Shown here in pieces: positions 1 through 12,600 of a DNA stretch of 64,000 nucleotides (the first letter of the stretch is position 1; every line of letters begins with the position of its first letter). The DNA lies in assembly GCA_963678705.1 (NCBI GenBank), contig OY783221.1:1922001-1986000 (forward strand). Reading direction: 5' to 3'. Made by a program: the position numbers and the translations under genes. Source of the DNA: Panorpa germanica (Eukaryota > Arthropoda > Insecta > Mecoptera > Panorpidae). The notes beneath the pieces were generated by a model, which saw only the letters and a program-made list of their open reading frames with translations, did not search any database and had not been told where the DNA came from.

Positions 1-760
1 AAATCGTAGATATTTAAAATGTAATGACGCAGTTCCTTATTTTAAATCATAACGAACATAACTGCATCAAAAAATATCAAAGAAACGCAAAATTTTTTTT
101 TGAAAAAAAAGTCCATGAATTTATAAAAGGTCGCATAAATTCCAGAAAATCGTACATATTTAAAATGTAATGAAGCAGTTCTTTATTTTAGATCATAACG
201 AACATAACTGCATCAAAAAATATCAAAAAAACGTAAATTTTTTTTTTTAGAAAAAAAGTCCATGAATTTATAAATGGTCGCATAAATTCCAGAAAATCGT
301 AGATATTTAAAATGTAATGACGCAGTTCCTTATTTTAAATCATAACGAACATAACTGCATCAAAAAATATCAAAGAAACGCAAATTTTTTTTTTAGAAAA
401 AAAAGTCCATGAATTTATAAAAGGTCGCATAAATTCCAGAAAATCGTACATATTTAAAATGTAATGAAGCAGTTCTTTATTTTAGATCATAACGAACATA
501 ACTGCATCAAAAAATATCAAAAAAACGTAAATTTTTTTTTTTAGAAAAAAAGTCCATGAATTTATAAAAGGTCGCATAAATTCTAGAAAATCGTAGATAT
601 TTAAAATGTAATGACGCATTTCTTTATCATAAAGCATAACGAACAAAACTACATAAAAAAATATTAAAGAAAATAAATTAAAAAATTTATAAAAATGTCC
701 ATAAAATCATTATCCAGATAATCGTAAAAAATAAAAATGGAATGAAGCAGTCATTATTTT
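1..760. repeat. Tandem satellite, 147-bp monomer in a 294-bp dimer
   Basis: Monomers begin at 1, 147, 294, 441 and 588, each with AAATCGTA followed by GATATTT or CATATTT. Two variants alternate. Type A (1, 294, 588) has GTAGATATTT and GACGCAGTT. Type B (147, 441) has GTACATATTT, GAAGCAGTTC and TTTTAGATC. The two full A copies resemble each other more than their B neighbours, so the repeating unit is the dimer. The fifth monomer is diverged, and a sixth decays at about 720-760, marking the array edge. The array runs off the left of the window, so its full length is unknown. Confidence 0.93.
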
Positions 761-1992
761 GAAGTGCACACTAATTAAATCTATGTGTTTTAGTATTAGT
801 GTGAGTATCAGGCGCTTTAAAACTAGTAATATTTTAAAAACTTTTTTAAATTCATAGACCTGGTTTCTTTCTTAAATCTTTCGTACAATACGCGGACCTC
901 GCTGTAACAAGAGAGATACATATATGATGAAATTACAATAATATTTTTGCAATAGTCCCGCGCTGGTTACTATTTAATATTTGCTACAGGCCAACGCTGG
1001 CTTAATGAGGCACTGCTCAAAGTACCAAATAGTGCTAACAATATAAATTTCTTTTATCTCAAGAAATGCAACTACCTAATTAGTAAGTCCAATAGCTTAA
1101 TATCCAGTGATTTTTCTAAATTTTTTCGCTCAAAACAAAACCTTAAAACGTTGTATCCTACCACATGCCAGATCCTATCGATGGTGAGACATACAGACTA
1201 AGTAGTTTTTATTATTATTATACCATTATATAACAGTACACACATTTAGATGTAATTATAGTTGCTTATTGATCAGGCGTTGTAATTTCAAAATTAATAG
1301 TGCCATCTATGAAACAAGAGGTGAAGCTTTTCTGTTATATCTACTATATAATAGATGGCGCATTCTCAGTTTGACTTATTGCTAAATAACTTCTTATAGA
1401 AAATTAGTAATATCTGATAATTAATAGTATTTTATTATGATAAATAATTTACAAAGTTTTTAACAAAGTACATATATTATTGTTACAAACATTTAAAAAT
1501 CTGTTTCTTTTCCCATCTCAAGAAAAGCAGAAAATTTACTTTTTAAGTTAACAACTAACTTTAAATATAATCACAAATATTATATATACGTCGACTTGCG
1601 ACGAAGCGAAGCTCTAGTTAAATATAGTTTATTACGACTAATTTTCTACGTTCTGTATTCCCTCGAATCGATTCCTCTTAACGGAATTGGATCCGACCTG
1701 AAAATTAAATTTATCGTAAATCAAAAACTCAATATATATACTTGAATAAGAATTAAAAAAGCACGGCTAAGAAATGAGTTTACAAGCCACAAGCCCATTC
1801 CTTCAGAATTACCTTCTATCAGCCAAGTTGCTGGTCGAATACCGTCGAAATGTAAGTTCTTCATTGTCGGAGTGTGTGTCTTCGCTAAGCATTCCATGGT
1901 TGTCTATACCGTAGATGCCATCATCCACAGCTGCAATATAATATTACCTCTTACTTTAACACAGTATCGCCAGCCAGGTAGTAATGGTAAAA
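761..1992. other. Intergenic / 3' flank of the CUB gene
   Basis: AT-rich sequence between the satellite edge and the stop codon of the CUB-domain gene. The part nearest 1992 probably contains that gene's 3' UTR. I see no coding exon. A short inverted pair around GCCATCTAT (about 1302) and ATAGATGGC (about 1351) may be a remnant of a small inverted-repeat element. Confidence 0.5.
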
Positions 1993-3800
1993 TTAATATT
2001 GTATTAGGCACTTACGATAAGCGCTTCTGGGTTCAGGAAGTGAAATTTCTGTGTAGTGTCCTTGGGAAGGAACCACAGTAAGCAATTCAGGATCATAGCT
2101 CCCAGGCTCTCCAGAAGGATCAGCAGTTCTGTTATCATTTGGATCAAATAACGAATCCGTGTTGCTGGATCTAGAGTAATCTTGCTGCGATGATAAATCA
2201 GAGTCTCTTGCAAGGTTCCGGTTCTGAGGGTCATGCATTCTGAAATTATAATAATTAATAAATATATTTACAGAACTTATCATTGAATTATTTGTACACC
2301 AGCACGTACCTGGAGTACGGGGCAAATATATTCGTTTTCCAGATGACGATAAGAACAAGCATGAAGATAAGTACAACAGCAAGGGAAATGCCAACCCAAA
2401 GAAGTAGAAGCATGCCATTGTCTGGTAGCACGTAGGGCTGAAAACAGAGATCTTTGTTAGATACAACATCACTGCCAGATAAATGTCTTAACTCAATGCC
2501 AAATAAATGTCTTACCTCAATGCCAAATGCCAGCAGCCTTGAATCGGCAGAATAGTCCCTCCACAACTCCTCCAAGTGCTTCTTACTTAGCTCGAACGCA
2601 GTAACATTACTTGCTGTGGTCCTAGCAAGCGATTTACTAAACCGTTTTCCAGATGTTTCTTCTTTTTTTATAAATAATGGAATTGAGAATCTAATTTCAG
2701 CGCACTTTTCATGATTTGGCCAATTTATTGGACAATAATTTATTAACTCCACTTGAACGTTGGTTGGTCTGAAAGAATAAATGCATTGTAACATACATTC
2801 CAACAAAACTAAAGTAAGATCATAAAATAAGATCTTTTAAAAATAAATACTACTAGGTTTCGTCTAAGGTGTTGTACTTACTGACACTCTTCTACATAAT
2901 TGAGAGGTTTTGTCTGGATGAAGTCGTTTGTTATATTGGACATAACTTCTGTAAATTCGTCCAGATTGTGTTTAAACTCCCGAGGGGACATTCCGAAAAT
3001 GTTCACTTCGATTGTTGGCACTGGGACATCAGGTCCAACTGTAGGTAAAGGAGTTGTCGAGGTCGTAGGCTCTTCAGTTGTTGTTATTTCACCTTTAAAA
3101 ATTTATTAAGGGCAAATGATTAAGTATATATAATATTTTTAAATTTCTACACGCCTGCAGTATATGCAACACTTATAACTTATATTAAATTAATCTTTGT
3201 GATTATTTGAGTTAGTTTGTGTATTTACCTGTTCTCTTATATCGCAGTTTGAATCCTTTACGAGTTGTTGTTACTTTTGTGGATGAAAATTGAACAAATA
3301 ATGAACTCGAATGATAAATTTTAAATTTAAGTTCACGTTCTTTTGGAATACTCCAAGTAATAACAGGCCCCTTTTCTTGCGTATCAATTTCTTTTCCGCC
3401 TCTAAAAAACAGGAAACCATCTCCATTTGATGAGTCTATGTCAACTTCTATAACCTCCACTTCAATTCCATATCCAGGAGAAAAATTTAATTCACAAATA
3501 TGATTGGAAATAGGGTATGGTGCAGGATACCCCACTGAAGTAATTTCCCCTTCTAATCCTAGATCGTCTAAAGGAGTCCATTCTAGTTGGCAGGTCCCTA
3601 ATTCAAGTTCGTTTGTGTCTTCTTCTACAGGTATTTCTTCATCTCCTGAAACTTACTTAATATTATACTTCCTTTTTACATGAACAATTAAATAGTTAAC
3701 AATTAAATTACATTATAAACGATAGGTAATATAACTGCTCACCGGAAGCTGCAAGAATTAGTAAAAGTCCAAATATTACACTCTTGTATTTCCAGTCCAT
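1993..3800 (-). CDS. CUB-domain single-pass membrane protein, six exons
   Basis: Exons on the minus strand: 3743-3800, 3229-3645, 2882-3092, 2516-2768, 2310-2437 and 1993-2239. They sum to 1314 nt, or 437 aa plus stop, with consistent phases and GT/AG borders. The protein starts MDWKYKSVIFGLLLILAASG (signal peptide). A CUB-like domain follows at about residues 38-158, with the cysteines GTCQLEW and NHICELNF and the motif SVGYPAPYP. Next come a Thr/Pro-rich linker (EITTTEEPTTSTTPLP), an ectodomain with potential N-glycosylation sites, one membrane helix at about 322-344, and a polar cytoplasmic tail of about 90 residues. It is therefore a type I cell-surface protein, probably a binding or co-receptor type. 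I do not recognise a named orthologue. The CUB fold is inferred from spacing and looks two-cysteine rather than four-cysteine. Intron 4 (2438-2515) is 78 nt with no in-frame stop. Confidence 0.85.
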
Positions 3801-4640
3801 TTTGTCACTAAATGTCCAAATGTCACAACATTAAAATAATTCTTTTATCACAAGTATTCGTAATCGTAAATTGAACAAAATATAGCATTGAGTGATCCAA
3901 TTAATTGTCTGTTTGTCAATAATTATCTGAGCAATTTGATAAGGTATTGGCTGATTAGATAACTGCTGTAATCAATTGATATCAAAAAGGTGAACAAATT
4001 CAAGGTGCTAGGTACACAGACGCTAATTTTGAAAAAGTCGTTTCCGTTTTATATAATTAATAAGGAACTAACACGAACTATCTCGAAAACCGTGACATCT
4101 CAAATAATAACATATAGCAAATATTTTCCTTTCTCCATATGTATCTGACACCCTGTGTGGCATTTATTTTGGCAGTCAAATTCTAAAATGAATTACCTAT
4201 TACCGTACTTTTCGTTATCAATAGCTGAGTCTGTTACAAAAGGAAATATTTATAAGACTGATTCTCGTCAGAATTTTATCAACAGATAATGCTGATTACA
4301 AATTTGAGTAAAAAATGTTACATACAATAGATAAGGACAATTTAGTTCTAAAAATTACAATACATACTTGTCTTATCAGCTTGAATTTCCGGTGTAATAT
4401 TTAAATGGTAATTCTCAATTTCTTGGATATATCAAGTCAACAATATCGGTATCGTGACGGAAATTGTTAAGGCAATGATATGTCAATGCTTTTTAAGAGA
4501 CATTTTCAATAATTTGATTCATGCTTTCGTGCCAGCATATATATTTACACCATTACAGATTGTTCGACACATATTCTTTAGATAATACAGAAATGGTATA
4601 ATCTCATATCATTTATCTGTTTTATTTAACAGAGATGACA
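3801..4640 (-). promoter_or_regulatory. Upstream region with clustered GATA-type motifs
   Basis: This region lies directly 5' of the CUB gene start at 3800. WGATAA sites on either strand occur at about 3845, 3922, 3937, 3957, 4215, 4276, 4284, 4329, 4373, 4580 and 4613: eleven in about 800 bp. Roughly two to three are expected for this base composition by my own estimate. Promoter and enhancer status is inferred from position and motif density only. Confidence 0.4.
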
Positions 4641-6628
4641 ATATATTTTAGGGAAATATCTTATAAAACTTTGTGACTATTTTGTTAAAACAAAAAATAG
4701 ATCCCCTTTGGGGTTTTGTTAGCCAACAGTTTTATAGAAATTAAGATATGGTTCTGCATCTGTCAAGACTCTTTCAGTCAGTACGTAAATAATTTTATTA
4801 TCATAAACCATAAATTTATTTCGAAAAAATAAAATATTTGTTACAATAAACACTAACAAGTAGTTAATTTGATATGTTTCATAAAACTAATTGATAATAT
4901 CATTATAATAATGTCTTAAATAAAAATTTACTAAAAATACTGACATTGTATCTTTAAACTAAATCTAACTTAATACTAAATAAATAAATAATGAAACTAA
5001 AAGTATTCTATGCTAATTTCAATTTCATATATCAATGAATGATATTTCAAATAAATTTTAGTATAAAATCTATATTTTGTACATTATTCTTATTCTTTTC
5101 TTAAAGACAGAAATAACATTTATGTAGTGTTTCTATTTCAAGTGACATCACAACATAAAACAAACACTAAAAATAATTGATCGTTTCTATTTAATAAATA
5201 TGTATATTTATTTGTATTCATTTCAAAATAATTTCTTTTATTAGTTTATGTTACGTATATGTTATGTTAATTATAATACATTGGAACTTCAGTTCGTATT
5301 CAATTCATTTTTTAAATAATTGCTTTTTGTTTTCATTTATTTTAGCTACCATTGAAACGTGTTATATAATGTTACAAGGAATATTTCCAGTTCGGCAGTA
5401 AATGTTTATTAGCTTGATAAATGCGAACATGACAATGTCACATTTTATTTTTTATCGTCAAGTAGGATGACATACTTGATATTATAAAATATAAAAGAAT
5501 ATAATTGGCATTTATGGCATATAGACATTTGTCAGTATTTTTCATGGAACTTATTATTAATAAGAAGTAGTTTTTAAACTGTGTTACATGGATGCACGCT
5601 TAAATGCTGTAATAGAAATCTCTTCAATTTCTCTCAAAACTCCATGTGATTATTTGAAAAACATGAAGACACATTATCAGTGAACAAAACTTAAGGTCGA
5701 TTGTAAAATCTTTTTACAACTTTCAATGACTGATAACAGTTTAGAGATAGTTAAACTTTTAATAACTATTAAAGCACAACACATGCATGAGATTTCAAAA
5801 CTAGTATTGCTTTTGAAAATATACCTTTAAACAAAAATCAATCTATCGATTTTTAATAACACAAAAACGTATACAACGATAACTTATATAATATACATAA
5901 TAAATAAATATCAAAATTTAAAAGATATTGGATATATCTCATTTGTTCCAATAAATTCATTGATCTCTGTGTGTTTTGATTAATTTTATATTGAAATTCA
6001 TTTCGTTATTTGCAACCAAAATATTGATAATAATAAAATAATATGATTGATTACGCTCGGTAGTGGCATTTGTTCATTATCTACATAAGTAGATTTGAAA
6101 ATACATTAATTGGAAATCTTAAAATTAGATAAGTAGACGAATCAAACCAACAAGTGTAACAAGAAAAGTGGGCACGAGAACTGTAGTAGAGAAACAAACC
6201 TATATCAAAGCTAAACACAGTTATGAGTATTTCAGGTTTATCTAACTTAACATCAATTACCAGTATTGTACATAATGTTACATAATATACAACGTTTTGT
6301 GACCTATCTTACAGTTTTTTGTAAAAACAAATCTAACTCAAACTTCTTGGGACAGATCATGTTTAAGTTATTGTTTTGTAAAGGTTTCGTTTCAGTAAAA
6401 TTGAAGGTTACATTCATGTTTTGTGTTTGGTGGAATATATATTTGACTTACTTAGTAATTAAACGTATCTTTTACATAAATGATACATTTGTGTTTACTG
6501 GATTCAATCCTTGTTGGTTACTTCTGTTATAGAATATTGTTATTATTTTAATATTATCAATAAATTTATTATCTACAAAAATATACAGTCAATAAAACTA
6601 AAAAGTCTGTAAGATTAAATTACAAATC
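4641..6628. other. Intergenic AT-rich DNA and 3' UTR of the phosphatase gene
   Basis: No supportable coding exon. A palindromic AATAAATTTATT at about 6559-6570 gives a minus-strand AATAAA roughly 60 nt past the stop of the lipid phosphatase gene at 6629, so cleavage is probably near 6540. A plus-strand open frame of 88 codons at 6266-6532 is low-complexity and overlaps this 3' end. Confidence 0.5.
6565..6570 (-). terminator. Polyadenylation signal of the lipid phosphatase gene
   Basis: TTTATT on the plus strand reads AATAAA on the minus strand, about 59 nt downstream of the stop codon of the PAP2 phosphatase gene. Confidence 0.55.
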
Positions 6629-9600
6629 TCAAGGATTTTCATGTCTTAGATCTCTATCATCTTCTTTACTTGACGTGGACAATAATCTAATTACACTCTG
6701 GTGATGATTTTCGGAACTTGTATTTGGTAATTTATTTAATTTCGATTTTCGTGGATTCTTCGTACGAAAATTCTTGCAACAGTAATGAACTGTAAAGATT
6801 GCAAATGATACGCCAAAGAAACCGCCAACTAAGACATCCCACCAATGATGTCTGTGGTCCGTTATCCTGGTGACGCCACACATGAAGGCCCAGAACAACC
6901 AAACGGTTTGGAGGAAAGGTACCGTGTACGCGGAGCTCAGGTGAACAACCCTGTTTTGTAGGTACAACTGGAAGGAAAGAATCATTATCAAGATTGGTAA
7001 AGACAAAAAGATGATGACGTCAAATAAAAACAGATTATTAAAATACTTACAATCATATATATAGCTGAGAAGAAGCCGATAGAAGTGTGGCCGGACGGAA
7101 AAGATTTAGTCGCCTCTCGGACGAACCAATCCGTGTCCACTGTATTCGTACATGTATAGGAAGATATATAAGTTCTGCAATAAAAATAATTCAGCATTAG
7201 ATTTAGCCTCGCTTCGAACCTTTTTATGAATAGGCTTGTGTCCTCATTTTTTAGGGGTCGATTTTTCAATTGTTGATTAAAATTGATGTTAATAAATGTG
7301 TATTGGCGTTTCTATTTTATTAAATATCTAAATGTTGACGGAGATATAGCAATTAAAAATTTGAACTGTAGTTTTAGCGCTACAGATGTCGGCCATATTT
7401 GTATCACGTGAAGTGCATTTATACGTCAGTTATTTGTTGAGTAGGTCAGTGCTGTGGTAATGTTTTGTAGCTGTTGGTAGTCGAAATATTCAAGTCAAGT
7501 CAAAGAATAATAAGTTTTTATTTTATTTAACCCTGTTACAACAGACATAACATTGAAATTTTATTGTTCCTTGAAATAGCTGTAAATAATATTTGATATT
7601 TTGATATATAAATACATATAGCAGAGATTTATGAGCTGTAAGGTTGGCAGCGATTGTGATGTCACATGCATTTGGAATTTGTACAACGTTGAATCCCTTT
7701 AATAATTAAAGAGACAAAATAACTTTTTTAATTGTTAATATCTCGTAACATATAAGGAGTTATTAAAAAATAATTGAACAGTTGAGGTTCTAGTAACCCA
7801 CTTTATCAATATATAGTACACTTTTATAGAAATTAAGACATAGGACACAAGCCCATTTAATATATGAAACACTGATTCTATGCTAGGTATAGTATTAATC
7901 TTATCCGTGATAAAAGATGAAGAAGAATCAAATATATAATTACAATTAGGTTTCACTTACCCATTAACACAATTGATGCCTGCATCTGGAACGCAGGTGT
8001 CCATAAAATGTGGTCTGGGTTCCCCGATGAAGGTTTTCAAACAGTCCACGAGGAAGAGCTTGGCCGCCATTCCTAGAAGGAATTCACGAAACCATCGCAC
8101 CGTTTGTATTCCAGTCAAAATAAATCGCGTCTTTTTGCTTATTGAATGATGAGTAGAGTATGAAATGCTTACTTCAAATAGCCATATCTGAAAATGGAAT
8201 GCAATAGTTTTAGTTCATTTCTTTCGCAATGCTTTACAATGAAGTAATGGTTTCCAGCTTGGGGTTACATGTTGATTGAAAAAGAAAGAAAAGAAAAGGT
8301 TTGCGTCTCTGAACAGACCGCAGCGACATATATTGGGGAGTAGAAGAGGTTACGATAGAAGGAAAGAAATGTTGATTTATTTTGTGAAATAGAGAGAAGA
8401 TTAGATGCTTTAAAGTATAGAAACGCGAAATTTCAAGTAAAGGTGTTTGAATGAATTCTTACCATCAATGGCGGTCCCAGGAAACAGGTCAGCAACAGTG
8501 CTGTAGCTGTAATTGTGTCTCCATCGAATTTGTATGATATTTTTGGGTCGCCGCACACAAATCCATTTTTGACATGAGGGACGACTCCAGCTTCGATCAA
8601 TGAAATTAAAAGCGTAACTGAAAATAAAGAATATATCATTATTAACTTGCTATTTATATATTACGAGCATGACAATACATGTTCATTATTCAATTAACTA
8701 TTGTAGTTATATATTTATCACGAATTATATTTATCTTGTCTTATATCTTGAAACATGATAAACAAATATAAAATATTGTATAAATTGCTGCCTCATCGCA
8801 TGTTCGTTCGTTCAATAGATAACTAAATTCAAATATGCAACGAAGGCGTTCATATTTTTAGATGGCAATGATAACATTTCAATAATATTGCAGAAGACAC
8901 CCAGTAAACATTTTGGAGTCACTTTGACATCATATTGAAGATGCGTCATGATTTTTTTGTCATAAAAGAGTTCATTTATAGTTCAGTCTCTCACATTTTT
9001 TCATATAAAATGTCTACTTTATCGGCTACAGATGGCGGAATACAAATGAAGATAAAGTTGATGCGAACTATAATTGAAGTGAAATAGTGAGAGAAACGTC
9101 ACTAAATAGGGCACTTCACCAAATTGTTTACTGGGCAGGTAGCACTATGAACATTAGTTTTACATTTGCAGGATTAAAAATCCTTTCTCAGAATATTTTC
9201 TTTTAGAAATTGCGTACTCTATAGCATTTTCTATTGAACACTATTTCTATTCTTGAATATTGAACTGACGTGCCTATTAAATAATTTATTTCTTGTTATG
9301 TTGGCAGTGACATTTGCCAACATTACAAAACTATAAATGTCGAAAAGGTAATCAACAATAAGAATTACCTAAATGGTAAAGAAATGGGTTAACAAAAAAC
9401 GTTGATGTTACCTTACATTCATGTATCATTTAATACATGAATCTAGAAGGGTTTAAATAAAGATACTCTTCTACCATTTAATCCTTAAAAAGAGCTACTT
9501 AAGACGCTTATGAATAAACATAACTGTGTTTTCTTTAGCTTAAGCGAAAGGTGTCTTAAGATTTATACACTACTTATGCATACTTTTAGACTTAGATTTC

Positions 9601-12600
9601 GGTTATTATTATGACGGTTCAATTTATAATAATATTCGTTTCACCCCACATAAGAACCGTAACGAATAAACAAAGAACAATCACATTCCGACAGATATTC
9701 AAGAACACCTAAACCACAGATGCACGTGCATGGATTTACGAAGTCGTTAAATACAATCGTACCAACTTAATATTCACCGCAAAATGCATATATTTACATT
9801 AAACAACTGCATGACTCAAGTGTAACTTAGTTATCAAGAGATAACGCAAATTTAGACTGGATAAAATACATTCGTAACTTGCCTAACACAGAATAGAATT
9901 AGATTTCTGAGATAGCTTAAATTTACACTAGATAGAATTAAGTTAAATGAAAACTTACTTGTATATATTTTATGACTATTTTTCATTATAAATTATTCTA
10001 TTTATGCTACAGTAGAAACTTTGGCAGATAAAAATATATTTTAATCAATGAAAATATACACACAAACTAATTTGAGCAGATTGAATACAAACGGCCTTCA
10101 ACGGGCACGATGTTTTTTTACTAACTAACACATTTGGCGTTTACATAAAACTAAAAACACCGGCGTTATTGTCATGGTTATATCACAGTTATTACTATTT
10201 AAATATTAAAAAATAAATATTAAAACAATAGTCATGTACTGAATTACATCATGCGACTGAATCAACTACAAGTTGTCTGATCATTACTGATTCAACAAGA
10301 TAACTTGCTCTGATGTGAACTTCGTATGTCAAAAAGTCCAGTTACACATGCTCGATTATGTTCGGAACCGCTCGGAATTGTTTATCGTGTGTTTTCTAAT
10401 ATAAAAATGAATGATTCATATTCTGTAGCAGGTAGATGTTTGAAATTAGCAGATGAAAGTACGAGAAATGGTTTTTATTCACATAAATAAACTATTACTT
10501 TTACATTTAATAAATAAATAGCAATTAGCAACAGAGTTTAACAACCTTTTCTTGTAAATACCCAATTACAAATATTCTAAAGTTTGTATATCAGATTAAA
10601 GGTTATTTTCACCACTTTCAATAATATAAAGAAATTACAACAGAAATCTAATTTTTATTAAACAATCTTGCACAACTGGTTTGAAAACCCTGTGACGCTA
10701 ATTGGTAGACATTATAAATAAAAATATGCATATTTATTGTTTATTTTAAATTTATAAATTAAACAACATATTTTTGCTTAGTATGAGAAATAATTTCCGT
10801 AAATAAAGCGAAACGCGTTCAGGTAGTGCTAGATTGTCTTAGGGCTCGATTTTCGGACCACCGATATATTTTCTTCCAATAGGTATTGTGGAATACGAAT
10901 ACACATGTACAGGTATATATAAAGACCAGATAAAACATTTTATGTAAAATTATGTATTAATTAATATTGTAATTATGTAAAATACTGATTTATCGTTTGG
11001 TAAATAATCTTACATTAAATTTACATGCAATATTATATAGTAGAGGTTTGTTAACATAAAAAAATTCACTACTTTAGACACACCATATAATTACGACAAA
11101 TTTCTAATTAAATTAAATATGAAATTAGTTTGAAATATTGATGACGTTAATTTAGTTAAATGATGACAAGTTTGAGCATAAGGCATTAGAAAACTAGGCC
11201 AATGGAAATACAAGTAATACTTGTTAGAATTAAAACAATTATTCAAAGAAATTAGCCACAAACAGGACACACCCGAGTGTCCTCATTACACTAATTACTT
11301 TTAAGTTCCCTGTTTACCTAGTATTCTTAGAAATAAACGACAATTTATTAGAAATACGTAAATTCATAAATGGTTTGAATATTGGATGTAGTCGATAAAA
11401 TAGAAACCTTTACAAATGTATAAAACTATTTTGATACAAGCTTTTTTCTATAATATATTACTTCTAACATATTCTAATTTTTCTGAATGTTTACTAAAAA
11501 TGTAACCGATCGTTGGAAGAAAGGAAGAACTCAACTTGTTATTATTTTTTTGTTTATTAGTTCATTTGCATGTCTATCAAATTAGCACATGCTTCTCAGA
11601 AATTCACATATGCATTCACTTTAAAAGCCATAAGAGGCTTTACTCGTATGACAGTTTGTTTCAACATATGGTGGACTTTAAATTAATGCGATTTTGGTGA
11701 CGTCACATTTGTTTTGGCCTGACATGATACATGATATGTCTAAAAGTTGTAGACAGCATTATTCATCAACAACAAATAAAAGGGACGAAATGGGTGGTAC
11801 AGTTTTAAGAAATAGCTCTTGCTTTTAGATTACTTTGATTAAAATATCATATCAGTCTTTTTCACGTGTTTTAATTCATGTGTTATAATGATTGCATAAG
11901 TTTCAGGCGCTTTATATTAAAGCATCATTTTATACTCTAATTTGTAATAATCAAAACGTTATCATTTTATCTTTTATGCAACAGATAGTAGTGAAAGACT
12001 TTGACAGCTGTATGTCATTTAATTCCGTTATTTTGGCGTTTAAAAGGCATTCCATAAACAAGAAACTCTCATATTTTTCGTTATTTTAACTTAAAACATA
12101 AATTTTATAACATAAATTAGTAAATAAAGAAAAATAATTACTTTCAACTCACGTGCACTTGTTATTAAAATATATTCTGGTTCCGTAAGCATTAAGAAGT
12201 CAACATTTTCAAGTATAAATATTAGTAAAAACTATTTTTTTTTGTTTCTTTATAAATTAATCGATCACTCTGATATATTCTGACACACGTAGCGTCGGTG
12301 GTAGCACATAATTTAGACTATTGAATTGTTTTTGTATTTTACGATAAATTTTTGTGTTTTATTTGTCGTACATTTTTGAGTTAATAAACTCGCCAAATAA
12401 GTGTGGCGTGAAGCGTGTAGTGTGAATCCGGCGCAGATGTTATCGGCATGGTCTGTGGTATCAGCAGGCGTACCAACTGACGTTTGCATGAAAACAAACG
12501 CAAAGCGAAATGTCATATGTTGCGAAAAATATATGTATTGTGTAAAATGATATCTGCACTAAAATCGTAACAGTACAGTCAACTTTTGGAAATAAAACTG

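Noticed and set aside
1..760. CRISPR-like array
   Set aside because: The repeats are 147 bp and directly abutting with no spacers; this is a eukaryotic satellite.
6266..6532. 88-codon plus-strand frame
   Set aside because: Low-complexity hydrophobic peptide, no motif or splice context, and it overlaps the 3' end region of the phosphatase gene on the other strand.
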